64,000 nucleotides of DNA from assembly GCF_009911645.1 (NCBI RefSeq), contig NZ_QWKI01000057.1:1-64000 (forward strand), written 5' to 3'. The stretch is from Pseudoflavonifractor sp. 60 (GTDB lineage: Bacteria; Bacillota; Clostridia; Oscillospirales; Oscillospiraceae). Position 1 is the stretch's first letter; each line of letters starts with the position of its first letter. Below, piece after piece: positions 17,250 to 26,272 of this stretch. The position numbers and the translations under genes were made by a program. The notes below the pieces were generated by a model. It saw nothing but the letters and a program-made list of their open reading frames with translations. It had not been told where the DNA came from and did not search any database.

Positions 17250-18836
17250 TCACCTTAACAGCATGACGTTATCCACCACACGGATATCGCAGTTTTCCTC
17301 CGCCGTGGTAATCTCCTCCGCCGCTCTGCCAATATGGACGTCCAGGGAGGGGTACAATTTTTCACACTGTATCCTCCCCGCACTTTTTTGGCCCAGAATT
17401 TGATTCATGGTGTGCAGCTCCGCGGTCAGTGTCTCCCGCCGCTGGGTGTAAAGCTCCCGCTGTTCCACAAGCTTGTCCAGAACGGCCTTCTCCCCCGGAG
17501 AAATCCGGGTCCCCTTTTTTCGCAGGTCGGTGATTGAGTTCCAAAGCAGCTCAAGGGTGGACTGCACCTGCGCCAATTCCGCCTTGCTGCGCTCCCAGGA
17601 CTCCAGGACATGGGGGGGATAGCCGACAGAAAATCGGTTGTGGCCCCCTGCCAGATTGCCGATCCGCTGACATAGGACGCTGCCCCCCGCCTGGATATGG
17701 CTGTCTGCAATCATGCCCCGTCCATTGGTCGCATAGACTGTGTCGCCGCAGCGGATGACGCTGTTGGAAATCGTCTCGGCAAAGACGCTGGTCCCGGCAC
17801 TGATTTCCGCCCACTCCACCACCGGGGACTGCACCTGGCGGTTTGCACTTACAAGGGTACCGCCTTTCCTTCCATAAATGCCCTGCTGGACTAAAATCGT
17901 TCCCTCTCTGGAGGTAATGCGGGCCTGTCCCACCTTTCCGGCAACTACAACATCGCCGGACACCTCTACCTCAACGCCCCCGTCCACATTCCCGCCGATA
18001 TAAAGGTTGCCTGAAATCCGAAGCACACCCTGAAACTGGTCCAGGTTGCCGTCAATAATTTTCTGCTCATGGACACAGAACCGGTCGTTCTCAATGTACA
18101 GGATCCCGTCCACACCGGCGGCGAGGGCCTGGCCATCCTTGCTGATGATGGTGTTCTTTCCCTGAGGGATATCGGCGCCGACTGACTGGGAGGCGGGAAG
18201 AATCTGTCCTGTGACATCCATGCCGTCCGTCCCCGCTTTGGGGAGCTGGATCTGACAGATCACCGTCCCCTTGCGGATGGGCTGGAGCTGGATATCCTTC
18301 CCTAAATTCACCGGGTCCCCGTCCTGCACCTCCAGACACAGGTTCCCGTGCCGCTGGAACAGCTCTGTCACACTGCCGTCCTGTCCCGCTTGGGGCAGGC
18401 TCCCCTGGGCGACCAGAAAGATGCGGAGATACCCCTGCTCAAATTCCCGCTGGAGCTCCTCCTGCAAAATGCCGTAGCAAATGCCCTCGTAACGGATATC
18501 CTCCAAAAACTCCTCCAGCGTGAGCCCATCTCCGTTGTTCTCCGGCGGAAGCAGACAGGCGTAGGCGCTCATCCGGTCCTCGGACAGGAAAAACTGCGCC
18601 TCGGCCTTCATGGGCTCCCGGCCCCCCTCCAACGCCTTTTTATATCTGACTCTGGACACTTCCTTTAAAATCCCTAGAAAATCATCCATTGATTTGCTGT
18701 CGTCTGGATACTGAGCCTTCGCCTCTTTACTGGTGGCGTCCAGCTCGGAAAATACCTTTTTGCAGGAAGTGGGGCGGGGCGCTTTCTTTTCCTGCTCATT
18801 TGAGTCTCTTGAGATAAACCGGTCGAAAATCGACAT
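17250..18836 (-). CDS. FapA-family (DUF342) protein
   Basis: 528 aa from ATG 18836, preceded by AGGGGTGGAG; an upstream ATG at 18890 lacks a good ribosome site. The central part (about 190-430) is the DUF342/FapA domain, a right-handed beta-helix recognisable by repeats such as GNLYIGGNVDGGVEVEVSGDVVVAGKVG. The C-terminal part (about 430-500) is a coiled coil, and the N-terminus is charged with no signal peptide. In other bacteria FapA proteins bind polymer or act in envelope or flagellar regulation. It is monocistronic here, so its role cannot be read from context. Confidence 0.8.
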   Translation of the reverse strand: MSIFDRFISRDSNEQEKKAPRPTSCKKVFSELDATSKEAKAQYPDDSKSMDDFLGILKEVSRVRYKKALEGGREPMKAEAQFFLSEDRMSAYACLLPPENNGDGLTLEEFLEDIRYEGICYGILQEELQREFEQGYLRIFLVAQGSLPQAGQDGSVTELFQRHGNLCLEVQDGDPVNLGKDIQLQPIRKGTVICQIQLPKAGTDGMDVTGQILPASQSVGADIPQGKNTIISKDGQALAAGVDGILYIENDRFCVHEQKIIDGNLDQFQGVLRISGNLYIGGNVDGGVEVEVSGDVVVAGKVGQARITSREGTILVQQGIYGRKGGTLVSANRQVQSPVVEWAEISAGTSVFAETISNSVIRCGDTVYATNGRGMIADSHIQAGGSVLCQRIGNLAGGHNRFSVGYPPHVLESWERSKAELAQVQSTLELLWNSITDLRKKGTRISPGEKAVLDKLVEQRELYTQRRETLTAELHTMNQILGQKSAGRIQCEKLYPSLDVHIGRAAEEITTAEENCDIRVVDNVMLLR

Positions 18837-19076
18837 CTCCACCCCTGCCTTTTCGTAAGCTGCGGCTTTATCACAGCCGCTTCCTGACATCCAGACTCTC
18901 GTATCATATCATTCATACGGGAGATTATCAAGGGTTAAAAGCATAATATTACTAATATTTTAATGAATTTTCCTATAGATTGACCTGGGGGCAGAAGCTG
19001 CAAACAACTTGGACAAGGAGAAAAACGGTCTGGAGCTTATCTCCCGCCGTCCTGCCTGTGCGGCACTCCCAGCGGG

Positions 19077-19916
19077 TTACCGCCGGGGCGTCCTCCGCCG
19101 CCGGTATTCCAGCGGACTGATCCCCTCAACGCGGCGGAAGCACTGGGAAAAGTAGCTGGGGGAGGAGAAACCCAGCATTTGGGAGATGAGAGACAGGGTG
19201 TGGTCCGTCTCCCGCAGCAGAAAGCGGCTCTCCTCAACCCGCCGGGAGATGAGGTAGCTGATCGGCGAAGTGCCGAATTCCTGGCGGAAGGCGTGGGCCA
19301 GATAATATTTGTTCACATGAGCCAGCTGCGCCAGCTGATCCAGCTTCAAATCCTCCTTAAAATGGTTGTCGATATACCGCCGCACCAGGGCACATTCCCG
19401 GCTGGAGCGGGACCCGTCCGGCTGGTCGGACAGGGACAGGCTGTCCTGCCGCTCCAGACGGACCAGCACCACCTCCAGCAGGTGGAGACACACCTCCTCA
19501 TAGCCGGACTGCTTCTCCCTGGCCTCCTGAAACATAAGCTCCAGACAATTCAGCAGCTCCCGCCAGCCGCTGTGGAGATGGAGCATGGTATAGCCGTCCG
19601 CGCCTCCCAGAGCCTCCAGCCCCTCCACCCCCAGCACGATGTACTTCAAAGGGCTGTCCATCTGGCTCAGCTCGGTGTGGAGCACATTGGCGTTGACGAT
19701 GATCAGGTCGTGGATCGCCACAGGAAACTCCTCATACTGGGTGCGAAAGCGTCCGTGGCCATCGGTGATGAAAAACAGCTCGGCACAGCCGTGAGCGTGG
19801 AGATTGGAGTTCCACTCCTGGGAATATTGCGCCTTGGTGATATAGCTCAGCCGCAGGTCCCTGCGGCTGGACGGCTCATGAGCCGTCTGGGAAAAACTAA
19901 ACTGACAGCTGCTCAA
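19077..19916 (-). CDS. AraC-family transcriptional regulator
   Basis: 279 aa from TTG 19916, which has GGGGAGAGGAG 5 bases upstream; a longer frame starts at TTG 19949. The N-terminal half is a cupin-like sensor (HAHGCAELFFITDGHGRFRTQYEEF). The C-terminal 100 residues carry two HTH motifs (LKLDQLAQLAHVNKYYLAHAFRQEFGTSPISYLISRR and SLISQMLGFSSPSYFSQCFRRVEGISPLEYR). It is divergent from the sugar ABC importer/GH112 operon and is the natural candidate to activate it in response to a sugar. Confidence 0.85.
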   Translation of the reverse strand: MSSCQFSFSQTAHEPSSRRDLRLSYITKAQYSQEWNSNLHAHGCAELFFITDGHGRFRTQYEEFPVAIHDLIIVNANVLHTELSQMDSPLKYIVLGVEGLEALGGADGYTMLHLHSGWRELLNCLELMFQEAREKQSGYEEVCLHLLEVVLVRLERQDSLSLSDQPDGSRSSRECALVRRYIDNHFKEDLKLDQLAQLAHVNKYYLAHAFRQEFGTSPISYLISRRVEESRFLLRETDHTLSLISQMLGFSSPSYFSQCFRRVEGISPLEYRRRRTPRR

Positions 19917-20273
19917 ACAGACTCCTCTCCCCTCAGCGCAATTTTGCAAAACTGACAGAATCCCGCTCTTTTTTCTATTATAGACTTATTCTGAAATTTG
20001 TGCAACATTTAACTGTTTACACCATTCCCTTTTGTTCTCTTTTCAGTTAGTTCAGCCTCTGCCCCTTGCTTTACCGGAATAAACTATGGATATTTACCAA
20101 AGCTAAGAAAGGATGTTGAAGAAAAATGTGCAAAACGCGAAGAGAGCAATATTTCTAAAGACAAGCGCAAGAATCAGGCTGTTTTCCCAGCGAAGACACA
20201 TATATACTTAGAGTCACAAGGCCGGTGTTTCGGCCAAACGTACTGTTCCAATTTTTTGAGGAGGTTAGAAACG
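19917..20273. other. divergent regulatory region, AraC gene / sugar importer
   Basis: 357 bases without a gene, AT-richer than the flanks. A possible promoter toward the importer is TTGCTT near 20067 with GATATT 17 bases further on. A GGCC/GGCC hairpin (about 20220-20235) lies shortly before the importer gene's ribosome site. No convincing AraC direct repeat was identified by eye. Confidence 0.4.
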
Positions 20274-21671
20274 ATGAAAAAGATGCTCAGCTTGCTCCTT
20301 GCATCCGCCATGTCCCTGTCTCTGCTGGCGGGCTGCGGCGGCGCACCGGCGCCCGCTCAGTCCAACAATCCCCCCGCCGGCGGCTCCAGCACCAGCCAAG
20401 GCGGCTCCGGCACAACTGACCCCACAACCCCCGCCGGCCCCATCAAGGTAGCCGCCCTGTCCTCCGGCTATGAGACCACCTATCCCGGTATGTGGCAGGA
20501 GGTCTGCGATGCTTTCACCGCCGAGACCGGCGTTGAGGTCCAGCTCATCCTGGAGAAGAACCTGGAGGACGTGATTGGCCCCTCCATGCAGGGCGGCGAC
20601 TACCCTGATGCGATCCTGTGCGCTACCGGCCGCGAGAAGGGCCTGACCGAGCAGTTTATCAAGGACAAGCTCATTGCCGACATCACCGACGTGCTGTCCA
20701 TGACCGTCCCCGGCGAAAGCGCCACCGTCAGCAGCAAACTGGTCCCCGGCTTTGTGGGCACCAACATCACCAATCCCTACAACGACGGAAAGACCTACCT
20801 GGCCCCCATGTTCTACTCCCCCTGTGGCCTGTTCTACAACGCCGGCCTCTTCGCCGAGAAGGGCTGGACCGTCCCCACCACCTGGGACGGGATGTGGGAG
20901 CTGGGCGACAAGGCTGCCGCTGAGGGCATTGCCCTGTTTACCTACCCCACCACCGGCTACTTCGACACCTTCTTCCCCACCCTGCTCTACTCTGTGGGCG
21001 GGCCCGACTTCTTCAACAAGGCCATGAACTACGCCGAGGGCGTGTGGGATACCGACGAAGCCAAACAGTGCTTCGACGTGATGAGCAAGCTGGCCAGCTA
21101 CACCGCCAAGGTGACCCCCGCTCAGGCCAACGACTCCGACTTCACCCAGAACCAGCAGCTGATCCTGGACAACAAGGCCCTGTTCATGCCCAATGGCACC
21201 TGGATCGTGGGCGAGATGGCCGATGCCCCCCGGGCCGACGGCTTCCAGTGGGGTATGTGCGCCCTGCCTGGCGGCGGCAGCGGCACCAGTGCCAGCTACT
21301 GCTGGCTGGAGCAGATCTGGATTCCCTCCGGCGCGGCCAACATCGACGCCGGCAAGCAGTTCGTGGCCTTTATGTACAGCGACAAGGCCGCTGAGATCTT
21401 CGCCAAGGGCGGCGCCGCCCAGCCCATCACCGGCATCACCGACGGTATGGAGGGCGACAACAAGATCTTCTACTCCATCTATGACAACGGCGCCTCCGCC
21501 GTTATGGGCGGCTTCGCCGCCTACGCCTCCGTTGCCGGCCTGGGCAGCGTGCGCGAGGTCTTCTTTGACCCCTTCAACAGCCTTGTGAGCGGCTCCCTGA
21601 CCACGGACCAGTGGGTGGAGAACATCAATACCGCCAGCGACCAGATGCGCGCCAATCTGCTGAGCGAGTGA
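20274..21671 (+). CDS. sugar ABC transporter substrate-binding lipoprotein
   Basis: 465 aa. A lipoprotein signal with lipobox LLAGC (Cys about 23) is followed by a Ser/Gly/Pro linker and a family 1 (MalE-like) binding fold: VAALSSGYETTYPGMWQEVCDAFTAETGVEVQLI, then YPDAILCATG, and LAPMFYSPCGLFYNAGLFAEKGW..PTTWDGMWELGDKA. GAGGAGG lies about 8 bases before the ATG. It is the first gene of an importer operon ending in GH112. From context its ligand is probably lacto-N-biose or galacto-N-biose (inference). Confidence 0.85.
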   Translation: MKKMLSLLLASAMSLSLLAGCGGAPAPAQSNNPPAGGSSTSQGGSGTTDPTTPAGPIKVAALSSGYETTYPGMWQEVCDAFTAETGVEVQLILEKNLEDVIGPSMQGGDYPDAILCATGREKGLTEQFIKDKLIADITDVLSMTVPGESATVSSKLVPGFVGTNITNPYNDGKTYLAPMFYSPCGLFYNAGLFAEKGWTVPTTWDGMWELGDKAAAEGIALFTYPTTGYFDTFFPTLLYSVGGPDFFNKAMNYAEGVWDTDEAKQCFDVMSKLASYTAKVTPAQANDSDFTQNQQLILDNKALFMPNGTWIVGEMADAPRADGFQWGMCALPGGGSGTSASYCWLEQIWIPSGAANIDAGKQFVAFMYSDKAAEIFAKGGAAQPITGITDGMEGDNKIFYSIYDNGASAVMGGFAAYASVAGLGSVREVFFDPFNSLVSGSLTTDQWVENINTASDQMRANLLSE

Positions 21672-21710
21672 TTTTTCCCCGTCTAAAACCATTCAATCGT
21701 CCGTAATGCA

Positions 21711-21743
21711 GGCGGCGGTGAGCGAAAACCGCTCACCGCTGCC
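21711..21743 (+). terminator. intercistronic hairpin after the binding-protein gene
   Basis: A stem of about 14 bp, GGCGGCGGTGAGCG against CGCTCACCGCTGCC, with loop AAAAC is followed by GTTTTATTT. Lying inside the operon, it probably acts as a partial terminator or mRNA-stabilising element so that the binding protein is made in excess of the permeases. Confidence 0.6.
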
Positions 21744-21774
21744 GTTTTATTTCCAGCGAGAAAGGAGAGATTCC

Positions 21775-22650
21775 ATGCGCAGCAAAGGCCGCAGCCGGTT
21801 CATCGCTCTGTGTGTGGCTCCGGCAGCCATCCTGTTCTTCGTTTTTATGGTTATGCCCACCTTTAACGTGTTTCGTATGTCCCTCTTTGAGCGGGGCGCC
21901 TACTCCCCCACCGAGACCTTCGTGGGGATAAACAACTTCAAAGTCCTGCTCAAGGATACCAAGTTTATCACCTCCATGCAGAACACCATTCTGCTCATCG
22001 TCACCGTGACCATCATCACCTTCTTCTTCGCCATCGTCTTCGCCGCCATCCTCACCCGGGAGAAGATCAAGGGACAGAACTTCTTCCGGATCATCTTCTA
22101 CATCCCCAACATCCTGTCCATCGTGGTCATCGCTGGTATCTTCTCCGCCGTCTACAAGCCGGACACCACCGGTATGCTGAACAATATCTTTACCTTCTTC
22201 GCCGGACGGGATATTGCGGTCCTCTGGAAGACCCAGCCCATGGTCATTGTCAGCGTCATCATCGCCATGGTGTGGCAGGCCATCGGTTACTACATGGTGA
22301 TGTATATGGCCTCTATGTCCGCCGTCCCCGCCAGCCTCTATGAGAGCGCCGGGCTGGACGGCGCAGGGCGGCTGACCCAGTTCTTCCAGATCACCCTGCC
22401 CCTGATCTGGACCAACATTCGCACCACATTGACCTTCTTCATCATCTCCACCATCAATATGGCCTTCCTGTTTGTAAAATCCATGGTGGCCCCCGGTATG
22501 GCCGACGTGGGCCTGAGCTTTATGTACGCCCAGAAGGACGCCGGCCTTTACGGCTACTCTATGGCCGCCGGCGTGATTATCTTCCTGTTCTCCTTCCTGC
22601 TGTCCGCCCTGGTCAACAAGGTAACGGAGCGGGAAGTGCTGGAAATGTAA
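21775..22650 (+). CDS. sugar ABC transporter permease (MalF type)
   Basis: 291 aa with six membrane segments. The EAA loop reads YESAGLDGAGRLTQFFQITLPLIW, matching the EAA---G---------I-LP consensus of carbohydrate permeases. The start ATG follows AAAGGAGAG. The stop is 13 bases before the partner permease. It forms a heterodimer with the next gene product; the ATPase is not in the operon and is presumably a shared MsmX-type subunit encoded elsewhere. Confidence 0.9.
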   Translation: MRSKGRSRFIALCVAPAAILFFVFMVMPTFNVFRMSLFERGAYSPTETFVGINNFKVLLKDTKFITSMQNTILLIVTVTIITFFFAIVFAAILTREKIKGQNFFRIIFYIPNILSIVVIAGIFSAVYKPDTTGMLNNIFTFFAGRDIAVLWKTQPMVIVSVIIAMVWQAIGYYMVMYMASMSAVPASLYESAGLDGAGRLTQFFQITLPLIWTNIRTTLTFFIISTINMAFLFVKSMVAPGMADVGLSFMYAQKDAGLYGYSMAAGVIIFLFSFLLSALVNKVTEREVLEM

Positions 22651-22663
22651 GGAGGGGCAGAGA

Positions 22664-23548
22664 ATGACAAAAAAGATTTCCTCCGGCGACCGGCTGTACA
22701 AGGCCTTTATCTATGTGGTACTGGCCACCCTGGCCATCGTCATTATTGTCCCGGTGGCCTGGGTCTTCCTGGCCTCCATCAAGCAGAACAGCGAGTTTTA
22801 TGGCAATCCCTGGGCTATGCCCGCCGGGTTCTACTGGCAGAACTTCTATGAGGCCTGGACGGCGGCCAGCATGGGCAGCTATATGCTCAACTCGGTGATC
22901 GTCACCGCCCTGGCCCTGGCTCTGCTGCTGGTGGTGGCCCTGCCGGCTGCCTACTGCCTGTCCCGGTTCCGCTTCCGGGGAGGCCGGTTCCTGAACACCG
23001 CCTTTATGGCCGGGCTGTTCATTAACGTGAACTACATCGTAGTGCCCATCTTCCTGATGATGCGGGACTGGGACAGCTGGATCAACTACTTCTTCGGCAA
23101 GACCATCTTCCTCAACAACCTGTTTATGCTGGCCCTGGTCTACGCCGCCACTGCTCTTCCCTTCACCGTCTACCTGCTGTCGGGCTACTTCGCAACCCTC
23201 CCCCATGACTTTGAGGAGGCCGCCTACATCGACGGCGCGGGCTACGGTCAGGCTATGATCCGGGTGATTTTTCCCATGGCTCAGCCCTCCATTATCACCA
23301 TCATCCTGTTCAATTTCCTGTCCTTCTGGAACGAGTACATCATCTCCATGACCCTGATGAGCAGCGCCGCCGGACAGAAGACCCTCCCTGTGGGCCTGCT
23401 CAATCTGATGCAGGCTTCCCAGTCCAAGGCGGAGTTCGGCCGGATGTACGCCGGTCTGGTGCTGGTGATGCTGCCAACTCTGATCCTCTATATGTGCGTG
23501 CAGAAAAAGCTGACTCAGGGCATGACCGTGGGCGGACTGAAAGGCTAA
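22664..23548 (+). CDS. sugar ABC transporter permease (MalG type)
   Basis: 294 aa with six membrane segments. The EAA loop is FEEAAYIDGAGYGQAMIRVIFPMAQP. The C-terminus, KKLTQGMTVGGLKG, is the usual end of this subfamily. AAGGAGGGG precedes the ATG. It pairs with the preceding permease to form the channel of the importer. Confidence 0.9.
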   Translation: MTKKISSGDRLYKAFIYVVLATLAIVIIVPVAWVFLASIKQNSEFYGNPWAMPAGFYWQNFYEAWTAASMGSYMLNSVIVTALALALLLVVALPAAYCLSRFRFRGGRFLNTAFMAGLFINVNYIVVPIFLMMRDWDSWINYFFGKTIFLNNLFMLALVYAATALPFTVYLLSGYFATLPHDFEEAAYIDGAGYGQAMIRVIFPMAQPSIITIILFNFLSFWNEYIISMTLMSSAAGQKTLPVGLLNLMQASQSKAEFGRMYAGLVLVMLPTLILYMCVQKKLTQGMTVGGLKG

Positions 23549-23626
23549 GCTGTGCCGCTTCGATTGCTGGAATATTGCGGAAGCACTCCGCCGAACCATC
23601 GACTTTAACGGAGAGGATGTGTTATA

Positions 23627-23830
23627 ATGAAATTCTGGAAAGAACATACCAGCCTGCGGGTCTCGCTGATTGCCCTGTTTTTTTTCGTAGGGCTGGGGCT
23701 GGTGATCTACGGCTGGACCCTGACCGGTCAGCTGTCCGGCCTGGGGCTGATGATCCTGGGCGTGATCCTGCTGCTGGCCGCCCTGATGATCTACAACAAA
23801 CCCTTTGAGACGGAAAAGCGCAAGCTGTAA
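23627..23830 (+). CDS. small membrane protein (DUF6903-like)
   Basis: 67 aa with two hydrophobic helices (about 13-32 LIALFFFVGLGLVIYGWTL and 37-56 LGLMILGVILLLAALMIYN) and a basic C-terminus. It lies between the importer permease and the GH112 gene, 12 bases before the latter. It resembles short DUF6903 proteins found beside GH112 genes in Clostridia (from memory, tentative). It could assist the transporter. Confidence 0.65.
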   Translation: MKFWKEHTSLRVSLIALFFFVGLGLVIYGWTLTGQLSGLGLMILGVILLLAALMIYNKPFETEKRKL

Positions 23831-23842
23831 AGGGAGGAACAC

Positions 23843-26008
23843 ATGACCGACATATGTAAAACAGGCCGGGTAACCATCCCCACCGACGTGGACGTGGTCC
23901 CCGAGACGCTGGAGCTGCTGAAGCGCTGGGGGGCGGACGCCATCCGGGACTGCGACGGCACCGACTACCCCGAGGAGCTGAAGGGGGTTGACGCCAAGGT
24001 ATACTCCACCTACTACACGACCCGGAAGGACAACGCCTGGGCCCGGGCCAATCCGGACGAAATTCAGCAGTGCTATATTATGACCGGCTTCCACACCGCC
24101 TCGGTTGGACCGCTGTCCATCCCGCTGATGCAGGGAATCAGCGACGAGCTGCTGGAGGTCAACACCCGGGACGACATCAAACGCTGGTGGGAGGTGGTGG
24201 ACCGCACCACTGTGGAACCCCTGGCCCCCCAGGCGTGGCGGTACGAGGAGGGCCAGGTCGTCATCGACGCCCCGGAGCCCTTCCACGACTACACCGTCAG
24301 CTTTCTGGCCTACCTGATCTGGGACCCGGTCCATATGTACAACGCTGTCACCAACGGCTGGACCAACTTCGAGCACCAGATTACCTTTGACGTCCGCCAG
24401 CCCAAGACCCGGAAATTCACCATGGAGCGGCTGCGCAAGTTCATCGCGGACCACCCCTATGTGGATGTCATCCGGTATACCACCTTCTTCCACCAGTTCA
24501 CTCTGATCTTTGACGAGTGGAAGCGGGAGAAATATGTGGACTGGTACGGCTACTCCGCCTCGGTCTCCCCCTACATCCTGGAGCAGTTTGAGCGAGAGGC
24601 GGGTTACAAGTTCCGCCCTGAGTACATCATTGACCAGGGCTACTACAACAACCAGTACCGGGTCCCCTCCAAGGAGTTTAAGGACTTTATGGCCTTCCAG
24701 CGCCGGGAGGTGGCCGCCCTGGCCAAGGAGATGGTGGACATCACCCACGAGCTGGGCAAGGAGGCCATGATGTTCCTGGGTGACCACTGGATCGGCACCG
24801 AGCCCTATCTGGAGGAGTTTTCCAGCATTGGCCTGGACGCGGTGGTGGGCAGCGTGGGCAACGGGTCCACCCTGCGGCTGATTGCTGACATTCCCGGGGT
24901 TCAATACACCGAGGGCCGCTTTCTGCCCTACTTCTTCCCCGACACCTTCCACCAGGGGGGCGACCCCGTCCGGGAGGCCAAAGAGAACTGGGTCACCGCC
25001 CGCCGGGCCATTTTGAGAAAGCCCATTGACCGCATTGGCTACGGCGGCTACCTGAAGCTGGCCTGCCAATTCCCCGCGTTTATCGACTATGTGGAGTCGG
25101 TCTGCAATGAGTTCCGGGAGCTGTACCACAACATCAAGGGGACAACCCCCTACTGCGTCAAGACGGTGGCCGTGCTGAACAGCTGGGGACGGGCCCGGTC
25201 CTGGGGCTGCCATATGGTTCACCACGCCCTGTATCAGAAACAGAATTACTCCTATGCCGGGGTCATCGAGGCCCTGTCCGGCGCACCCTTCCAGGTGCAG
25301 TTCCTCAGCTTCGACCAGGTCAAGGCCAATCCCTCCCTTCTGGATGGAGTAGACGTCCTTCTGAACATCGGCGACGGCGACACCGCCCACACCGGCGGAG
25401 CAGTCTGGGAGGACCCGGAGATTTCCGCTGCGGTGAAACGCTTTGTGTGGAACGGCGGCGGCCTAATCGGCGTGGGGGAGCCCTCGGGGCATCAGTACCA
25501 AGGCCGATATCTCCAGCTGGCCAGTATACTCGGCGTAGAAAAAGAGACGGGTTTCACCCTGGGTTATGACAAATATAACTGGGAGGAACATCTGGACCAC
25601 TTCATTCTGGCCGACTGCCAGGGGGAGGCGGACTTTGGCGAGGGCAAGAAGGGCATCTACGCTCTGCCGGGCGCCCAGGTGCTGGTCCAGCGGGACAGAG
25701 AGGTCCAGCTGGCGGTGAATGAGTATGGCCAGGGCCGGGCGGTGTACATCTCTGGCCTGCCCTACTCCTTTGAGAACAGCCGTCTGCTCCACCGGGCGGT
25801 GCTCTGGTCCAGCCGCAGCGAGGACCAGCTCAATCTGTGGCTGTCCAGCAACTGCAATGTGGACGTCCACGCCTATGTGAAAAACGGCAAATTCTGTGTG
25901 GTCAACAACACCTATGTATCCCAGTCCACCACCGTCTTCCGGGGGGACGGCTCCAGCTTTACTCTGGATCTGGACGCCAACGAGATTCGGTGGTATGAGA
26001 TTGAATAG
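23843..26008 (+). CDS. lnpA: GH112 1,3-beta-galactosyl-N-acetylhexosamine phosphorylase
   Basis: 721 aa, the usual GH112 length. The N-terminal TIM-barrel has IRDCDGTDYPEEL (about 34-46) and GDHWIGTEPY (313-322). D314 falls at the position of the catalytic acid described for the Bifidobacterium enzyme (Asp313); this is placed by position, not alignment. A glutamine-amidotransferase-like domain (about 435-620) and a small beta domain follow. The enzyme splits lacto-N-biose or galacto-N-biose with phosphate into galactose-1-phosphate and the hexosamine. AGGGAGG precedes the ATG. The kinase and epimerase genes of the bifidobacterial pathway are not here. Confidence 0.9.
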   Translation: MTDICKTGRVTIPTDVDVVPETLELLKRWGADAIRDCDGTDYPEELKGVDAKVYSTYYTTRKDNAWARANPDEIQQCYIMTGFHTASVGPLSIPLMQGISDELLEVNTRDDIKRWWEVVDRTTVEPLAPQAWRYEEGQVVIDAPEPFHDYTVSFLAYLIWDPVHMYNAVTNGWTNFEHQITFDVRQPKTRKFTMERLRKFIADHPYVDVIRYTTFFHQFTLIFDEWKREKYVDWYGYSASVSPYILEQFEREAGYKFRPEYIIDQGYYNNQYRVPSKEFKDFMAFQRREVAALAKEMVDITHELGKEAMMFLGDHWIGTEPYLEEFSSIGLDAVVGSVGNGSTLRLIADIPGVQYTEGRFLPYFFPDTFHQGGDPVREAKENWVTARRAILRKPIDRIGYGGYLKLACQFPAFIDYVESVCNEFRELYHNIKGTTPYCVKTVAVLNSWGRARSWGCHMVHHALYQKQNYSYAGVIEALSGAPFQVQFLSFDQVKANPSLLDGVDVLLNIGDGDTAHTGGAVWEDPEISAAVKRFVWNGGGLIGVGEPSGHQYQGRYLQLASILGVEKETGFTLGYDKYNWEEHLDHFILADCQGEADFGEGKKGIYALPGAQVLVQRDREVQLAVNEYGQGRAVYISGLPYSFENSRLLHRAVLWSSRSEDQLNLWLSSNCNVDVHAYVKNGKFCVVNNTYVSQSTTVFRGDGSSFTLDLDANEIRWYEIE

Positions 26009-26035
26009 GGCGTTATAAAAATCCCTCAAACAGAT

Positions 26036-26078
26036 GCCAGTGCTTGCTGCCTGCGTAAAGCAGATGGCAAACACTGGC
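26036..26078 (+). terminator. interrupted hairpin after the GH112 gene
   Basis: GCCAGTG/CACTGGC closes a longer interrupted stem that also pairs TTGC/GCAA and CTGC/GCAG. There is no real T-run, so this may be an mRNA 3'-end or processing hairpin rather than a simple terminator. Confidence 0.4.
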
Positions 26079-26141
26079 AATTTGAATTGCGCCTGTCATC
26101 CCCTTCCATCCCCCCAAGCCGATTCAACTCCTGGAATCTTG

Positions 26142-26192
26142 CAAGAATATTCTTGTCTATTCACTTATCAAACAGAGAAAATTTTCCGATAT
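26142..26192 (+). promoter_or_regulatory. upstream region of the chemoreceptor: palindrome and sigma-D-like -10
   Basis: CAAGAATATTCTTG (26142-26155) is a perfect 14-bp palindrome. CCGATAT (26186-26192) equals the -10 core of flagellar sigma-D promoters, with TCAAA at 26168-26172 as a weak -35 at slightly short spacing. Function is inferred from the chemotaxis gene downstream. Confidence 0.35.
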
Positions 26193-26272
26193 AGTTGAGG
26201 GACTGTGTTTGCAGACATATTATTTTTGCGGCTGACCGCTGCGACAAAGAAACATCAAAGGAGACGGCGAAT

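Noticed and set aside
22613-25390. A 925-codon open frame on the minus strand
   Set aside because: It lies antisense to the sugar permease, small membrane protein and GH112 genes, has low-complexity Gly/Val/His/Gln-rich translation and no recognisable domain; it is a by-product of high GC codon use.
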